The notes: a model not told the origin generated them from the sequence alone. A stretch of DNA of 57,885 bases from Phaeoceros laevis (GCA_049999765.1 JBNGIQ010005856.1:1-57885), one strand, 5' to 3'; shown: positions 34,832 through 47,424, counted from the stretch's first letter. Program-made: numbers and translations.

Positions 34832-36499
34832 GCAGTTTAACAGGCACTGGATGATTAAAATTCGGCTCGACGAAAAGCAGCATGTCACGGCAAAACTTCG
34901 GCTAGGCTTTACATGGGCACTTGCGCATTTCCAGATTATGAACTGACTTTGTGACACTTGACTGGCAGTTGGGATCATCTGCGGTGAAACTGATGATTGG
35001 TCCAGGTCGACATGTGTGACCGACTCAAATTTGTCGGAAGGCCTTTGTGGGTTTTTTTGTATCATGAGGTCCAGGTTCAGAACATGCATCTGCATCTATG
35101 TGTCTCGTTCAGAATGTGGGTGTAGTCCTTGATTCGTTGCAAACTCAGCTTTGGCCGTCCGTTGTAATTTAACAAGGAAATCAAAACCACATCAACAGGA
35201 GAAAGCAACTCCTGGGTCTGCTGATCCTATACCTGCCAATGTTTTGCGGCCCCAAGCAAGCAAGATTGACTGAACGCCACTTACCAACACATCACGCTGC
35301 TACCCTGGAGGATGCAAGGACAAATGGCCCCAGTTTGTCGTCCCATTCTGTTTCGTTTTGAGAATGAGCTCAGGAACTCAAATGATGTCGTAACCTTCTG
35401 CAACGGCTGCAATCAATGCACACAGATAGCAGGCATCCAGTTTGGCCTTCTGTGTCATCGCGTCCTTTTGGTTTCTCCAAGAGGATATCGATGAGAGAGC
35501 TGGTCGGGAAGATGGTTTCTTGTTACGTACTTCTTAAAAGACTGATGGACTTCCGACCCATCCCCTCCAGGCATCTCCTGCAATCACCATGTTCTTTGTT
35601 ACCACATTCCTGTACCGAACCCTGGCACTCAGTGTGCAGCAATCCACTACATGTATACCAGGTAACCACCCTGACGCCTACAACTGAGTCACAATGCAGT
35701 CCTCGTTCGTCTGTTTGTGTTTCGGGCTGCTTTCTTGATGCGGAGCCACACTTGGACATGTTAGCAAGCAAGAAAATGGAGCTAACCTTCAGACATCCAA
35801 CAAATGCAAATGCTTTGTTCCTCCCTCCTTACACACTTTCTTAGCTGCACCAACTAAAGCAACACTAGAAAGTCCAAGACCCACAAACCAGTTCTGACCA
35901 ACAGGAGGCCAAAGGTCCGACCAGAGTTCGAGACGATGAAGTATCAATATGCTTCTGCACCTTCGTGCCCGCCATGCTGATGCCGTTTCCTAAACAAACT
36001 ATCCAACTCCTCGGGCACATCCCAAGCATCGCAAGTCATCTAGATTCTGAGAGAGGGGCTACGTGTGACGGTTACTAGCAGCCAAAAGGGCTCCAAACTC
36101 CGAAGTTAGGTTAGCAGAAGGAACAAATATGTCATAAACGGGCGTTTGTCTTGTTGGCAAAATCCAAGCTGCTGTGAGCTTGGGCCATGCGAAAATGCAA
36201 CCCCAAGGCAGAATCAGATTCCAATATGCCACTCCCTGGATTGACTTCGCTTTAGAAATGGCCTCCCAGCTGTCACACTGGTTAACCTACCAGTCCGGTT
36301 GCAAAAGAATAAGCAGGGATGGACAGCTTGGCTGCCCCGATGCGAGAGGGCTGACAAGTGCATTTGTCGATGGACTCTTCGCGTAACAAAATGCACACAA
36401 TTTGAAGGAGCAGCTCAATGGAATGGATTCATGAAGCTATTTCGTCTTGCTTAGTTGTAAGCAGCACTTACTTCCAGGGTGGGTTTTCCCGAGTGCCAA
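34832..36499. other. intergenic between PPR gene and receptor kinase
   Basis: This holds the PPR 3' region and the receptor kinase promoter and leader. No further gene is recognisable; frames such as 35416-35844 show no family features. No TATA box stands out within 100 bp of the receptor start. Confidence 0.55.
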
Positions 36500-39400
36500 A
36501 TGAGGTTCCAGTGCCGATGTTCGCTCATGCTGGCAATGCTCCTCTGCGTCCTGCGCTTGGTCTCGTGCGGGCACGTTCCTGTGAACTGCTCCAAAATTCC
36601 CGATTGCACAACGTTGAGCCAGCTCAGGACAGAAGCCTATCCAAGCAAGCTGGATAGGCTGTGGGATGAAGCTCACTACTATTGCGAATGGCCGGGAGTG
36701 ACGTGCGCAGGGTCGGGCCATGTCTCTGAACTTGATCTCAGTTTCATGAGCCTCAGAGGTCCCATACCGCCTGCTCTGGGGAAGCTCCCGCAACTGGCTT
36801 CTTTGAACCTCTCCAACAACCTCCTACGCCAAGGAATTCCACCGCAACTGCTTGATGATTTGGCTCAGCTCACGCGCCTGGACCTCTCCAACAATGCCGG
36901 GCTTGGGAACAAGACTGCGCTATTGCCGAATAGGTTTCCGGCCAATCTGACCTATTTGAATTTGAGCGGGTGCGGCTTCGTCGGGCAAATACCTGGAGCT
37001 CTTGCTCATCTCCCTTTCCTGACGACTCTTTCTCTCTCCCACAACCTCCTCAATGGCACAATCCCCCCCGGTCTCGGACAGCTGCAAGGGCAGGTCCAGG
37101 TCCTGGACCTGTCTTACAATTTCTTACAAGGCTCCATCCCGGACTCGTTTGGCAACCTCACTTTCTGCAAAGGTGGCCACTTGTCTTTGGCACGAAACAA
37201 CTTGACGGGCACGCTTCCCCCATTGCTATCGGGCTGGAAGGAGTTGTCCACTCTGGATGTGCAGCGGAACAACCTCGGGGGGCCGTTCGCTGCGCACCTC
37301 GGGGAGCTGATAGCGTTAGGTCAATTGGAGGTGCTGAAGCTGTCTCACAACGGCTTCACCGGGAGCTTGGCAATGGTGTCGCTGGCTGGTTGCTCCAGGG
37401 AGGGACTGGGCGCCAAGTCGGGGTGTTGCAACTTGAGGGAAGTACGGCTGGATAAGAACCATCTCCAGGGTCCCATTCCGAGAGAGCTCATGCACCACTG
37501 CAGTGGCCTCACCACTCTGAGCTTGCGGGACAACAAGTTGAGCGGACAACTCGCCGGGAATTTCAGCGGCTGGCCATGGAGTTCCCTCAAGCACTTGGAT
37601 CTGTCCTTCAACATGTTTTCGGGAGCCATACAGGGGGACTGGATCTCCCGCTTCGAGTCCCTGGAGAAGCTCTATTTAGGTCGCAACAATTTGACTGGTG
37701 CCATACCGCGTGAGTTCAGACAACTGCGATCTTTGCAGGTGCTGCAGCTATCCACAAACGAGCTTGAAGGAGTGATCCCGCGAGAGCTGGAGCACTGCAA
37801 TCTCACCTTCTTGTCCTTGTCGAACAACAAGTTGGAGGGGCTGATTCCGGCTTGGCTAGGGCAATTGAGCCATCTGAGGTACATGGACTTGTCTGCCAAC
37901 GGGTTATCCAGCGTCTCGGAAGATTTGTTCGTCAGTCTCAGCAGCAACGGTCTGTCGGCTGACGGTGCAGCGGGTGCAGATGATGTGCTTCGATGGCAGA
38001 GTGAGGTGTTGATCCGCGAGCTGGAAGACTACCTGCCGCTGACGCTCAGGACGTTCGAGTTCATCAAGTCGGAGCTCAAGTTGAACGAAGGGGCGTCTCA
38101 TGATCAGTGGTCACCAGGTCTCATCGTTGATTTCTCCCACAACAAGCTGGGGGGACCGATACCAGATCTGCACCCCAGTCTCAAACTGGGAAGGCTCAGC
38201 TACCTGGACATGAGCCACAACAGCCTCCGCGGACGATTTCCGTCGGCATTGCTCGTTCTCCTGAGATTGTCGTTCCTGGATCTGTCGTGGAATTACTTTG
38301 ATGGACAGATACCTATCGGAGCTCTGCAGGTAAGGAATTTCTCCTACCTCAATCTGGACTGCAACGAGTTCGCGAACTCTGGAAAGGCTGCCGCATTTTT
38401 TCCCCGGCTGAAAAATTTGCTCAGGGATAGGAGAAGCTGCGACATGGGGCTGGTCCAAGAGCGGTTGGACCAGCCTGCCCTGAGGGGAGACCAGGGTATC
38501 GGCGTCCACCACACCGTGACCATTGCCGTCGTCTTCTTGCTCTTGCTGGCTGTGGGGATTGGCATCTTGAGGAACGTGCGGCGAGGCCGCTGCTGTGCAT
38601 CATGGAAGGCCAGAAAGGTTGCCGAGGTTGCTCCGGCTCCACCCGCAGCTGGTACCGGGGCTGCTCATCATCAGAATCGCAACGGAGGCCACACAGGAGC
38701 ACCGATTTCAAAATGGTCCTCATCACCCGGCTCTTCCGAACGCATAGATCAATTCTACATTCTTCTGGACGAGGAGGTGCACCAGGACACCGACATGCAC
38801 GCCATCATCACCGCCACCAACAACTTCAACGCTGCCAACATTCTGGGATACGGTGGCTTCGGCATGGTGTACAAGGCCTGTCTCCCGGACGGGCAGGTGT
38901 TGGCCGTGAAGAAGCTGCGCAGTGGGGGGCAGCAGGGGGAGCGCGAATTCCAGGCGGAGATCAAAACTCTAGGCAAGATCCGGCACCGCAATCTGGTGGA
39001 GCTCAAGGGCTACTGCAAGTACAACGAGGAGCGGCTGCTCATGTACAGCTTCATGGAGAACGGCTGCCTCGACTGGTGGCTGCACCAGATAGACGAAGTC
39101 CCCAGCGTGCTGGACTGGCCCAAGCGGCTACGCATCGCGCACGGGGCCGCCTCCGGCCTCTGCTTCCTCCACCATTTCCTGGTGCCCCGGATCATCCACA
39201 GGGACATCAAGGCCAGCAACATCCTGCTGGACGCCACCTTCACCGCGCACATCGCCGACTTCGGGCTGGCCCGCATTCTGGAGCCGTCCAGCACGCACCT
39301 CACCACCACCATCTCCGGCACCTTGGGCTACATCGATCCGGCCTCCGTGGAGTCGAGCATGTCGACGCTGGAGATGGACGTGTACAGCTTCGGCGTGGTG

Positions 39401-39691
39401 ATGCTGGAGCTGGTGACTGGCAGGCGTGCCAATGTGCAGGTCAAGGAGCACGGCACCCGGTCGCTGGCCAAGTGGGTGCACCTGGTGGTATGCCAGCATG
39501 GGGGCCTTGTCTCGGATGTGCTCGACCCGGTGCTCAAACCACACATGCTGGACCGGCCCAGTCACTACCAGCAGGCGCAGCAGCTGCTCATCCTTGGCTG
39601 CCGCTGCACACACGGGAACCCCGAACTCCGCCCTAGCATGCGCAACGTCGTCAAGGCCATAGACAACATGCTTGCTGACAACACCGATTGA
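36500..39691 (+). CDS. leucine-rich-repeat receptor-like kinase, PSKR/PSY1R-like, intronless
   Basis: 1063 aa. A signal peptide (CSLMLAMLLCVLRLVSCG) is followed by an LRR cap with CEWPGVTC and about 20 plant-type LRRs (LxxLxLSxNxLxGxIP). A non-LRR island near residues 480-550 precedes the last repeats, as in peptide-hormone receptors of the PSKR group. The membrane span is near residue 672 (VTIAVVFLLLLAVGIGIL). The kinase domain has GYGGFGMVYK, LAVKKL, IIHRDIKASN (RD type), DFG near 920 and DVYSFGVVMLELVTGRR. It probably senses an extracellular peptide at the plasma membrane. The odd point is the P+1 region: GTLGYIDPAS replaces the usual GTLGYIPPEY, so the APE glutamate is missing although HRD, DFG and the ATP lysine are kept. 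The start is the ATG giving the signal peptide. Confidence 0.93.
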   Translation: MRFQCRCSLMLAMLLCVLRLVSCGHVPVNCSKIPDCTTLSQLRTEAYPSKLDRLWDEAHYYCEWPGVTCAGSGHVSELDLSFMSLRGPIPPALGKLPQLASLNLSNNLLRQGIPPQLLDDLAQLTRLDLSNNAGLGNKTALLPNRFPANLTYLNLSGCGFVGQIPGALAHLPFLTTLSLSHNLLNGTIPPGLGQLQGQVQVLDLSYNFLQGSIPDSFGNLTFCKGGHLSLARNNLTGTLPPLLSGWKELSTLDVQRNNLGGPFAAHLGELIALGQLEVLKLSHNGFTGSLAMVSLAGCSREGLGAKSGCCNLREVRLDKNHLQGPIPRELMHHCSGLTTLSLRDNKLSGQLAGNFSGWPWSSLKHLDLSFNMFSGAIQGDWISRFESLEKLYLGRNNLTGAIPREFRQLRSLQVLQLSTNELEGVIPRELEHCNLTFLSLSNNKLEGLIPAWLGQLSHLRYMDLSANGLSSVSEDLFVSLSSNGLSADGAAGADDVLRWQSEVLIRELEDYLPLTLRTFEFIKSELKLNEGASHDQWSPGLIVDFSHNKLGGPIPDLHPSLKLGRLSYLDMSHNSLRGRFPSALLVLLRLSFLDLSWNYFDGQIPIGALQVRNFSYLNLDCNEFANSGKAAAFFPRLKNLLRDRRSCDMGLVQERLDQPALRGDQGIGVHHTVTIAVVFLLLLAVGIGILRNVRRGRCCASWKARKVAEVAPAPPAAGTGAAHHQNRNGGHTGAPISKWSSSPGSSERIDQFYILLDEEVHQDTDMHAIITATNNFNAANILGYGGFGMVYKACLPDGQVLAVKKLRSGGQQGEREFQAEIKTLGKIRHRNLVELKGYCKYNEERLLMYSFMENGCLDWWLHQIDEVPSVLDWPKRLRIAHGAASGLCFLHHFLVPRIIHRDIKASNILLDATFTAHIADFGLARILEPSSTHLTTTISGTLGYIDPASVESSMSTLEMDVYSFGVVMLELVTGRRANVQVKEHGTRSLAKWVHLVVCQHGGLVSDVLDPVLKPHMLDRPSHYQQAQQLLILGCRCTHGNPELRPSMRNVVKAIDNMLADNTD

Positions 39692-40062
39692 TCGTACGCC
39701 AGAGTAGAAGTGATGTCTCTCAAGGAATCCGCAAAAACAACTACTCTTCCGTGTGTAATTTGTAAGCAAACGGCAGCAGAATCAGGAATAGCAAACTTGG
39801 GCTTGTGCAACTTTCCCTCCTGTACAGTAGATAGAGAGGCTCCGGCATTTCACTTCTTAGAAGGCAGACAAATGCAATGAGTCTCTTCTACTAGTGTGAA
39901 CTCTTCTTGCACGACGAACACCCATGCCCACTGCAATCGTGACAATCCATGTGAGTTCGTGCCTGGTTAGAAAGTGAGCAAACTCGGCATTCCACAAAAA
40001 AAGCGGAGAGTTTCAGAAACTATCCACAAAAGTTTGAACCAGACTGAAAAGCCACCTTCTGC
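39692..40062. other. short intergenic stretch, nothing seen
   Basis: The 3' flank of the receptor kinase, facing the 3' end of the decayed F-box gene. No RNA gene or repeat is recognised. Confidence 0.5.
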
Positions 40063-41387
40063 TCAGTCTTGCCTCTGGTACAGGTGCAGCACAGAGTAGC
40101 CCAAGTCAATTGTGGGCTTGGGCTCCACAAAGTTGCGTCTGTGATGAATTTTGTATGTTTCATAGGAAGGATGGCGAAAGACCACCTCTCAAGTCCTGTG
40201 GACCAGATGGAATGCAACCAGTGTCTCCTTTCGCTTGCGTATGCTGTCGCCCTCGTCGATGTCGCCATTCCGAGTGTGGCGGGAGAAAACTGTGATGAGT
40301 GCCACATTGCCCACAACAGTGAGACATTGAGAACAAAAGTGTCATGACCCAAGTCCAGCTCCTCTCCAGGTAGGTCGCCCAGCTTCACCCATTCGGAGCT
40401 GGAATCGTTCAGCATCCGCACTTGGCACAAATTTTCTGCTATTGTCACAGCGGCCACCGTTTCCTTACGCTCATCTGCGACAAGAGATAGTACAAAACAC
40501 AGCGGCTGGTTCCTATACAACTCACGGGTTTTTTCGGGAAAGGGAAGCCTGCGCAGAAGCGCTCCATTTTCACAGCTGTACACCTCCATATACACCTTCT
40601 CCAAATGATAGTAGTCTGATGCAACGAGATACGCGTGGTCCTTGCCTACTACGGCATCTCCCCTAATCCTTGAACCACGTCGTCGGTCCAGTTCTGGGCT
40701 CACTTGCAACACCAGCTCGTTCCACGCATTTGTGCCACTTCTGAACACACTGTATCTCAATCTCGCCCAATCAGAGTCTTGAGGAATATATGCACACACA
40801 GTCAAACTCAATGAACCCCCCGGCTCCTCCTCGAGAGAGATGCCCACAACTAACGCCAAGGTATTGGGTAACAGCGGCAGCACCTTCCATGTCCGGTTGA
40901 AAGCGTTCACAAGGCACACCTGGAGCCCCGGTGGACTTCGAGAGGGGGCACTAATGGCCACTATGCCATGCCCGGAGCCAACCCTAGCCCTATGGCTGTT
41001 CTGTCTGTTCTGAAACTCTTCGGGCAGGAACCCCACGCTCAGCTCATGAAGCTTGAGTCTGATTTCCAATGTCCGAAAATTCGTCGTAGCCACGGCACAA
41101 AGCTCCAGCAGTTTCAAACCCGTAGAAGTGCTTTCCGGAGCAAAAGGCAAGGCCAGCGCTTCGCTGCTGAAAGGGCTTCGCGCTTAGCCGCTAGAGCCAA
41201 CGCCTTGACACTGCTCGGAACGGCCCTGGCTGGCTGCTGGCAAGACCATCAAAACTCTCCCCACCAGCTCCTCAGGCAGCTTGCTCCACACCTCCACATC
41301 CAGCTCCACGGCATGGTCTTGATCGCGTGCAGTGAACAGGTCGTCCAGAATAAAGAGCGAAAGCGCAGGTGCCTCCTCGGCAGCCAT
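40063..41387 (-). pseudogene. decayed F-box protein gene
   Basis: From an ATG at 41387 the minus strand encodes VEVWSKLPEELVGRVLMVLP, the first half of an F-box. The second half continues in another frame (RAVSRRWL near 41205-41235). A long frame (41150 down to about 40320) then gives a beta-propeller-like C-terminal region with VCLVNAFNRTWKVLPLLP and NAWNELVL, as in F-box/kelch proteins. Near 40290-40350 the homologous frame shifts again (GNVALITVFSRHTRNGD), and it is stopped by TGA at 40189-40191. F-box proteins recruit substrates to SCF ubiquitin ligases. With at least two frameshifts and a stop, I call a pseudogene, although transcripts of the long internal frame are possible. Confidence 0.75.
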
Positions 41388-41706
41388 CGCTCCTTTCCCT
41401 GGCGAGCCCGTCAAAACGAACCTCACTTTGGCAATGCAAACCGAGCAAGGACAGCCGGGGTCTACTTTCCTCAGCGTCTGTCGGAACGTTTTATGTTTTG
41501 CTAATTCTAGTTGTTGGGCCCAGGCATGGGGAGGTGAGAAATATCCTGAAGTGAGCCCGGCCTCGAGGTAACCAACCTGTGGGACGTAACAGGTTTTTCT
41601 GTCTTTACGGAAGAGACTCGTCTGCACAACGAGTCTCACTGCTTGTTTAATGGTGAACTGGGGACGTCCTGACTAGAGCCCGGAGGAAGTGACTCACGCC
41701 GCTGCC

Positions 41707-44700
41707 ATGGCAACGGACACCAAGCCATGGATCGTGGAGTACGCGAAGTCGGGCCGGGCTGGCTGCAAGGGAGGCTGCAAGAGCAACATCGCAAAAGACG
41801 AGCTGCGCATTGGCCGGATCATCCAAGCCAAGAACTTCGATGGCCCGATGCCGGTACGTCCTCCTGACATTTGCCTGAGCTGGTTTACTGCATGCTTGCT
41901 ACACCTTCAGGTCTGATTTTGGATGCAGTCAAGTCTAGCGATTTCTTGCCTTTTCTTGTTGACCTGGCTGGGTTTTCCTTTCTGTGGTTGCAAGTTGTAA
42001 TTCTCTTCCAGGGTTTAGGGGAGTCGGTTCACTGCCAAGGTTGAGATTGCCTCTGCATGTCTTCTTTTCTGCGTGGATGACATAGTCAGAGTTACCCTCT
42101 GATGATCTGATTTTCAAGATTGGGTTTTTTGGGTGCATGCTCCTCCGAGCCTTCTGCTCGGAAGAGCTTGCTCCGCAGTTCTGTGGAAGCCGGAGTGTTA
42201 TTTAGTGTGCCCTTTTTTATGTATAGCACTTTGACGGTCAAGGTTTCCTCCGATTTGGCTGCCGCTTTGGTCTTAACTTCTCTTTCAGTCGTAGAGGTAG
42301 TTGCATCGGGACACTAAGAGTTGCAAGAAAGTTGGTATGAGCGGAATAGATTTTTTTTGCCTCTCCTCATTGTCATTTGGCATTTGCCACTGCACCTGCT
42401 ATATGTCGTTACTTTCAGGAAGTTGAGTGTGTAGCATTCTCACGGTTGGGCTGCTTCTTTTTTGCAGGTATGGCACCATGCAGACTGTTTATTCAAAAAA
42501 CCCCGGCTAATAAAATCGTGAGGGCTGCTATGCCTTGAAGAGAGAGTTCTCATATGAGCTGCAGTTCTTCCGTTCTCTTTCCCAAATGTAGGATGGCTCA
42601 GTTACTGCTTGGCAGTAGGCGTTGCGATGTAGCCATAGATCAGTGACAATTGCTTGTTTTTTGATGCTGTTTCTTTCGCTGACATGTTTCAAGCTTGGAA
42701 GAGGTGGAAGGAGTTGAGAAACTTCGATGGGAGGATATGCTAAAGGTTCGAAATTACATTGAAGATACATCTAAAGCTGCTGACAGTAATATAGAACATC
42801 CCAGTGGTGGTGGAGGTGCCGAAGGTCCATTTTTAATTGAGAATGCAAGGAGCTCACGTGTAACCTGCAAGGGCTGTGGCCAAAAAATTGAGAAAGGAGA
42901 GGTACACTTGATATTAGTCACTGTTAAGTTTGGAGTCAACATCTTTGTTCTCTGCTACACCTTGCAGTATCTTTGCAGGTCCGTGTGTCGACGATGGTGC
43001 AATCTGAAAGTGTGAAGTTCCGAGGGAAGGTACCAGTGTGGCAGCATGTAAAATGTTTTCTTGAGACAGACCTGCTGGATTATCCTGTTGACGATCTACC
43101 CGGTTGGGAGAAGCTAAATGCCGAGGACCAAAGCAAAGTCCTAGACCTTGCAAAGCCATCTCAAAAACCTGTTGAGACAGGTATGTTCCACTGGGTGTAA
43201 CGGCTAGTTGAAATGTATGCCTTGGCCTTGCGTCAGATGTAAAATACTTTCTTTGAAACGCCTTTGGAGGAACTGACCCTGATAAATATTCTTCCTTGTG
43301 ATGATGGGTGACATGATGCAGGCAAACAGAAAAGTTCAAAGCGGAAAATGAGGTCTCAAGATGAAGGTTCCATCGAAGGAAGTAAGGACAAGCAGCCTAC
43401 AACCGACAAGAAAAGTGCAGAAGAAAGTGTTGGAAAACGCCTCAGGAGCAAAGAAAGTGGCAATGTACCTGTCAATCCGCCAAAAGTAGTTGACAACGTA
43501 GCTGCTCCAGTTCCAAAGAAAAAATTGGGAAGGCCACGAAAAATTGTGGAAAAGGTGGAAGAACCTGTAAAGCAACCATCAGACTCGGAGTATGAGAGGA
43601 TGCTGGAGGAGCAAAACAAGGCAATCTGGGCTATTAAGGATAACCTGCAAAACAAAGTCACCACTGCAGAAATGAAGAAGATGCTAATTGCCAATGATCA
43701 AGAACCGACGGGTTCTGAAAATGATTTGAGAGAGCGGTGGTAAGATGCTTCTACTTCTTGTTACCTCGCTTGCTCTGACATTTTTGGAGTCCGCATCTAA
43801 GTTCTTTGCCAGCACGCTTTCTCATGGTTCTGAATTTTTGTTTTCAGTGCTGATGGCATGTTGTTCGGAGTTTTGGACAAGTGCCCTATGTGCTCAAGCT
43901 TTATGGATTATCAAGGGGGTCCTTACAAGTGTCGAGGCTTTTTGACGGCCTATACGAAGTGCAATCACTCCACATTTGCACCAAAACGTCTGAAGGAAGA
44001 ATGGAAGGTTCCAGATGACATTGACAATGAATACCTCCTGCAGGTTTAAGGCTTTTCTGTTATCAGCTGCCCAAAGCCTTGCTTTAGTACCTGCTTCTCG
44101 TAGCATCGTACAGGTATTATTGTTTTTCATTGTCCTATGTGACAAATGTGCTATCGACTTGTTCTGTTTCCTGTAGTGGAAGAAGGAACCGAAGGTGAAA
44201 GCTGAACGACTCTATTTACCTCCCTCCACAAAGGAAGAGAGCAAACCTGAAGCAAAATCAAACTCTAAGAAACAGGCTGGAAGGCCATTGTCTGGTGGGC
44301 TTCTGTCAGGAGCAACCATTGTGATACTTGGTCGGCTGGCTCAATCCCAAGTGTGCACCTCTCCTCTATTGTCTCCTCCATCATTATGGTATGCAGCTCA
44401 AGAGTACCCTCTAACTTCGCACCTCAAACCTCTTACAGGCCAAGTGGAGGGAGCTGATTGAGGGAGCTGGTGGTCGGCTTGCCTCCATGATAAATTCGGG
44501 TCAGTAGGTGGAACTTTGTTAAGGTGTCTTCATCTTCTCGGATCGATCCTTTGGACTTTGGTAGTGTATGCCGAGGCTTACAGCTGATAAAGATTTGCCC
44601 TGCCATGCAGATACTAAATACGTAGTTGTGAATGAGCATGAGCTTGAGAGGCATAAGGATAAACTGCAACAAGCTCGGTAAGTCTGGTGATGCTAAGGCT

Positions 44701-47424
44701 CTTTACCATGCCATGTGGATTCGTTTGTGGTGTTTTCTGTAACTTGTACACTCTGAAGAGATGTTGTTCTGCTAGGTTTAGATTTTTAACACTTCTAACC
44801 ATTCCCTGGCGTACTCCAGGACTTTGAAAATTCCGGTGCTAAAAGAGGCTTTTCTTACCGATTGCATTCATCAAAAGAATGGAATCTCTGTGGAGCAGTA
44901 TATTGTTGAAATTCCGGCTACTTCCTTGGTGGTGAAGGTGAAGGTGAAGGGCAGGAGTGCAGTGCATGAAGATTCCGGACTTCAAGAAAAAGGTCACATT
45001 CTGGAGGAAGGCAACACTATCTATAACACAACATTGAATTTGTCCGACCTGAATTCAAATAAGAACAGGTCTGAACAGAGTCTCTGTCAGCTCACCAATT
45101 CAAGGCCTGCCTCTGTGGTGGTCCTGTATGTGCCCTTAGACTTCTGGTTTTGTCAAGTTCCCCTGCCAGGCTAATCGGGAGTGTTGGCTGTTGTCCAGCT
45201 ACTATATTTTGCAGATTATCGAGGAGGATGGGAATCATGCACACCACTTGTTTCGCAAGTGGGGTCGGGTCGGAAGTAAAAGAAGTAAAAAGTCAGAGAG
45301 GTTTTCCAAAGCTACAGCAATCAGTGAATTTAAGCGGCTCTTCTCAGAGAAGACAGGAAATGAATGGGACTCTTGGCAGAAAAAAGACAACTTCAAAAAG
45401 CATCCTGGCAAATACTATCCCCTTGAAATTGTAAGGGTTTGGCTTTGATGCTGTAATTATCAAATTTTGTAGAGTAATCAAATCCTCTAGCGCCAATCAC
45501 TCCGCTTTTCCTTTCTGCAGAATCGATTATTTCATACAGCTTTCAATGTGCCTGACAACACTGACATAATGCGTATAACACATTGTAGGATCATGGCATA
45601 GACGATGAGCCTCTAGGTGAGCAGCCTCCTATGGGATCGAGGAGTAAGTTAGATTCTCAGGTTGTAGACCTTATGAAGCTCTTGTTCGACATGGAAACGT
45701 ACAGGTAAAAGAGATCTTGCAGTCCTTGTACTGCTGCAATGCTCCACACTACCAGTGTCTCTTTGATTAATGAAAGTTCGGTGGTTGCAGGGCTGCAATG
45801 TTGGAGTATGAGATCAATGTGGACGAGATGCCATTGGGAAAATTGAGCAAGCGTTACATACAGCAAGGTAAATCTTGTCCTTTTTTGTGAAAAAAGGATG
45901 CCTACATCTTGACATTCTGAAGTTTGACTCAAGGTGCAAATTGGTTTCTCTTCAGGGTTTGAGGTCCTCACCGAGATTCAAAACATTATGGCAGCAGATA
46001 CTCAGCCTGCTGAACGGAAAGACAGTGCATTGAAGGATGCTAGCAATCGGTTTTTTACCCTTATTCCAGCTATAGATCCCCATGTGATTTCTACTGACGA
46101 CGAGCTTAGGTCAAAGGTGAAATCTTGCAGCCTGCAAGCCCTCTTGAGTTGTGATGAGTTCTGTCTTCACATAGCTTTTGACACATGGCCAACTTTGCAG
46201 ATAGAGATGCTAGAAGCTCTCAGAGACATGGAAATTGCTTCCACTCTTATCAACACAAGGGGAGATACATCTGAGGAGGACCCCCTTGACACTCACTATA
46301 GAAAGCTCCGATGCGACATTGCTCCTTTGCCACATAATAGCTCAGAGTATCTGCTTGTGAAGAGGTATTTGGAGAGGACCCACGCATCAAGTCACAAGGT
46401 AACCCTTCTCTTGTGGCACCGTTGATTACTCAATGTTGGAAACATTGCTCATCATCTTGAATTTCGAGCTGCTGCAGGATTGGGCGCTTGAGCTGGAGGA
46501 TGTTTTCGTTGTCAATAGAGAAGGGGAGGACAACAGGTTTGAGCCATTTAAGAAAATGAGCAATCATATGCTGCTTTGGCATGGTACGTACTACGTGTTT
46601 CATGGGATTTCATTTCTGTCAGGGCATTGCCTATGTGGGCATTGCCCATATGGCAGTTGTCAGCGCTTGCAACTCAGATGTGTGCTGTTGCAGGCTCACG
46701 CACAACGAATTTTGTTGGAATTCTGAGCCAGGGACTCCGAATAGCTCCACCAGAAGCTCCTGCAACGGGTTACATGGTACTGAGATGCCTTAACTTTTTA
46801 TCCTGCGTTACGCGAAATGTGCAGTTGACGTATGGGATGACAGATGTGTTGTGCTCTGTATGTTTTAGTTTGGGAAAGGCTTATATTTTGCGGACCTGGT
46901 GAGCAAAAGTGCCCAGTATTGTTACACGAGCAAGAATAATCCGACTGGTCTCATGCTACTTTGTGAAGTAGCCCTGGGAAAGACAAATGAGCTCAAGGCT
47001 GCCCAGGTGAGTTTTTTGGATCCTAGAAGTGGCACGTCATGCCATTTGGCTGCAAATTTGTCGTCTCAAGTATTGTAAGATTGACACAGTTGACTGTTTA
47101 TATACCAGTACATGGAAAAGCCTCCGAAAGGAACTCACTCAACGAAGGGCCTCGGACGGACTAAACCAGATGAGAAGGAGTTCGAGACATTTAGAGGTGA
47201 TGTTACTGTACCCTGTGGACGACCAGTTGCTTCTGGAGTTCGGGGCAGTGAGCTTATGTACAACGAGTACATTGTGTATGACCCATCTCAGGTAACAACG
47301 AGGTTAATCTATCGATCATATCTCAGTGTTGTCTGCCTTCGGTGTTTTTTGGCACTCACCAGTACTACGTGTCCTACAGGTGAAGGCAAGGTTTTTGCTG
47401 AAAGTGCGGTTTAAGCACAAGTAA
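41707..47424 (+). CDS. PARP1: poly(ADP-ribose) polymerase PARP1, 20 exons
   Basis: Twenty exons (41707-41853, 42468-42517, 42694-42901, 42979-43180, 43322-43739, 43848-44043, 44177-44350, 44439-44499, 44611-44677, 44820-45068, 45199-45430, 45589-45704, 45791-45867, 45956-46116, 46201-46398, 46478-46583, 46694-46776, 46869-47006, 47109-47291, 47380-47424) join in phase to 1036 aa, close to human PARP1 (1014). Domain order: two DNA-binding zinc fingers, a basic linker with KLGRPRK, the PADR1 zinc domain (CPMCSS), BRCT, WGR (FRKWGRVG), helical regulatory domain and ADP-ribosyltransferase. The catalytic triad is complete: His887 (LLWHGSRT), Tyr921 (GKGLYFAD) and Glu1014 (YNEYIVYD). It senses DNA breaks and builds poly(ADP-ribose) from NAD+ in the nucleus. 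The odd point is zinc finger 1, which reads CKGGC (CX3C) where the family has CX2C. Confidence 0.96.

Noticed and set aside
38602-39636. 344-codon plus frame overlapping the receptor kinase
   Set aside because: It is a shadow frame of the GC-rich kinase domain, whose own frame carries all kinase motifs.
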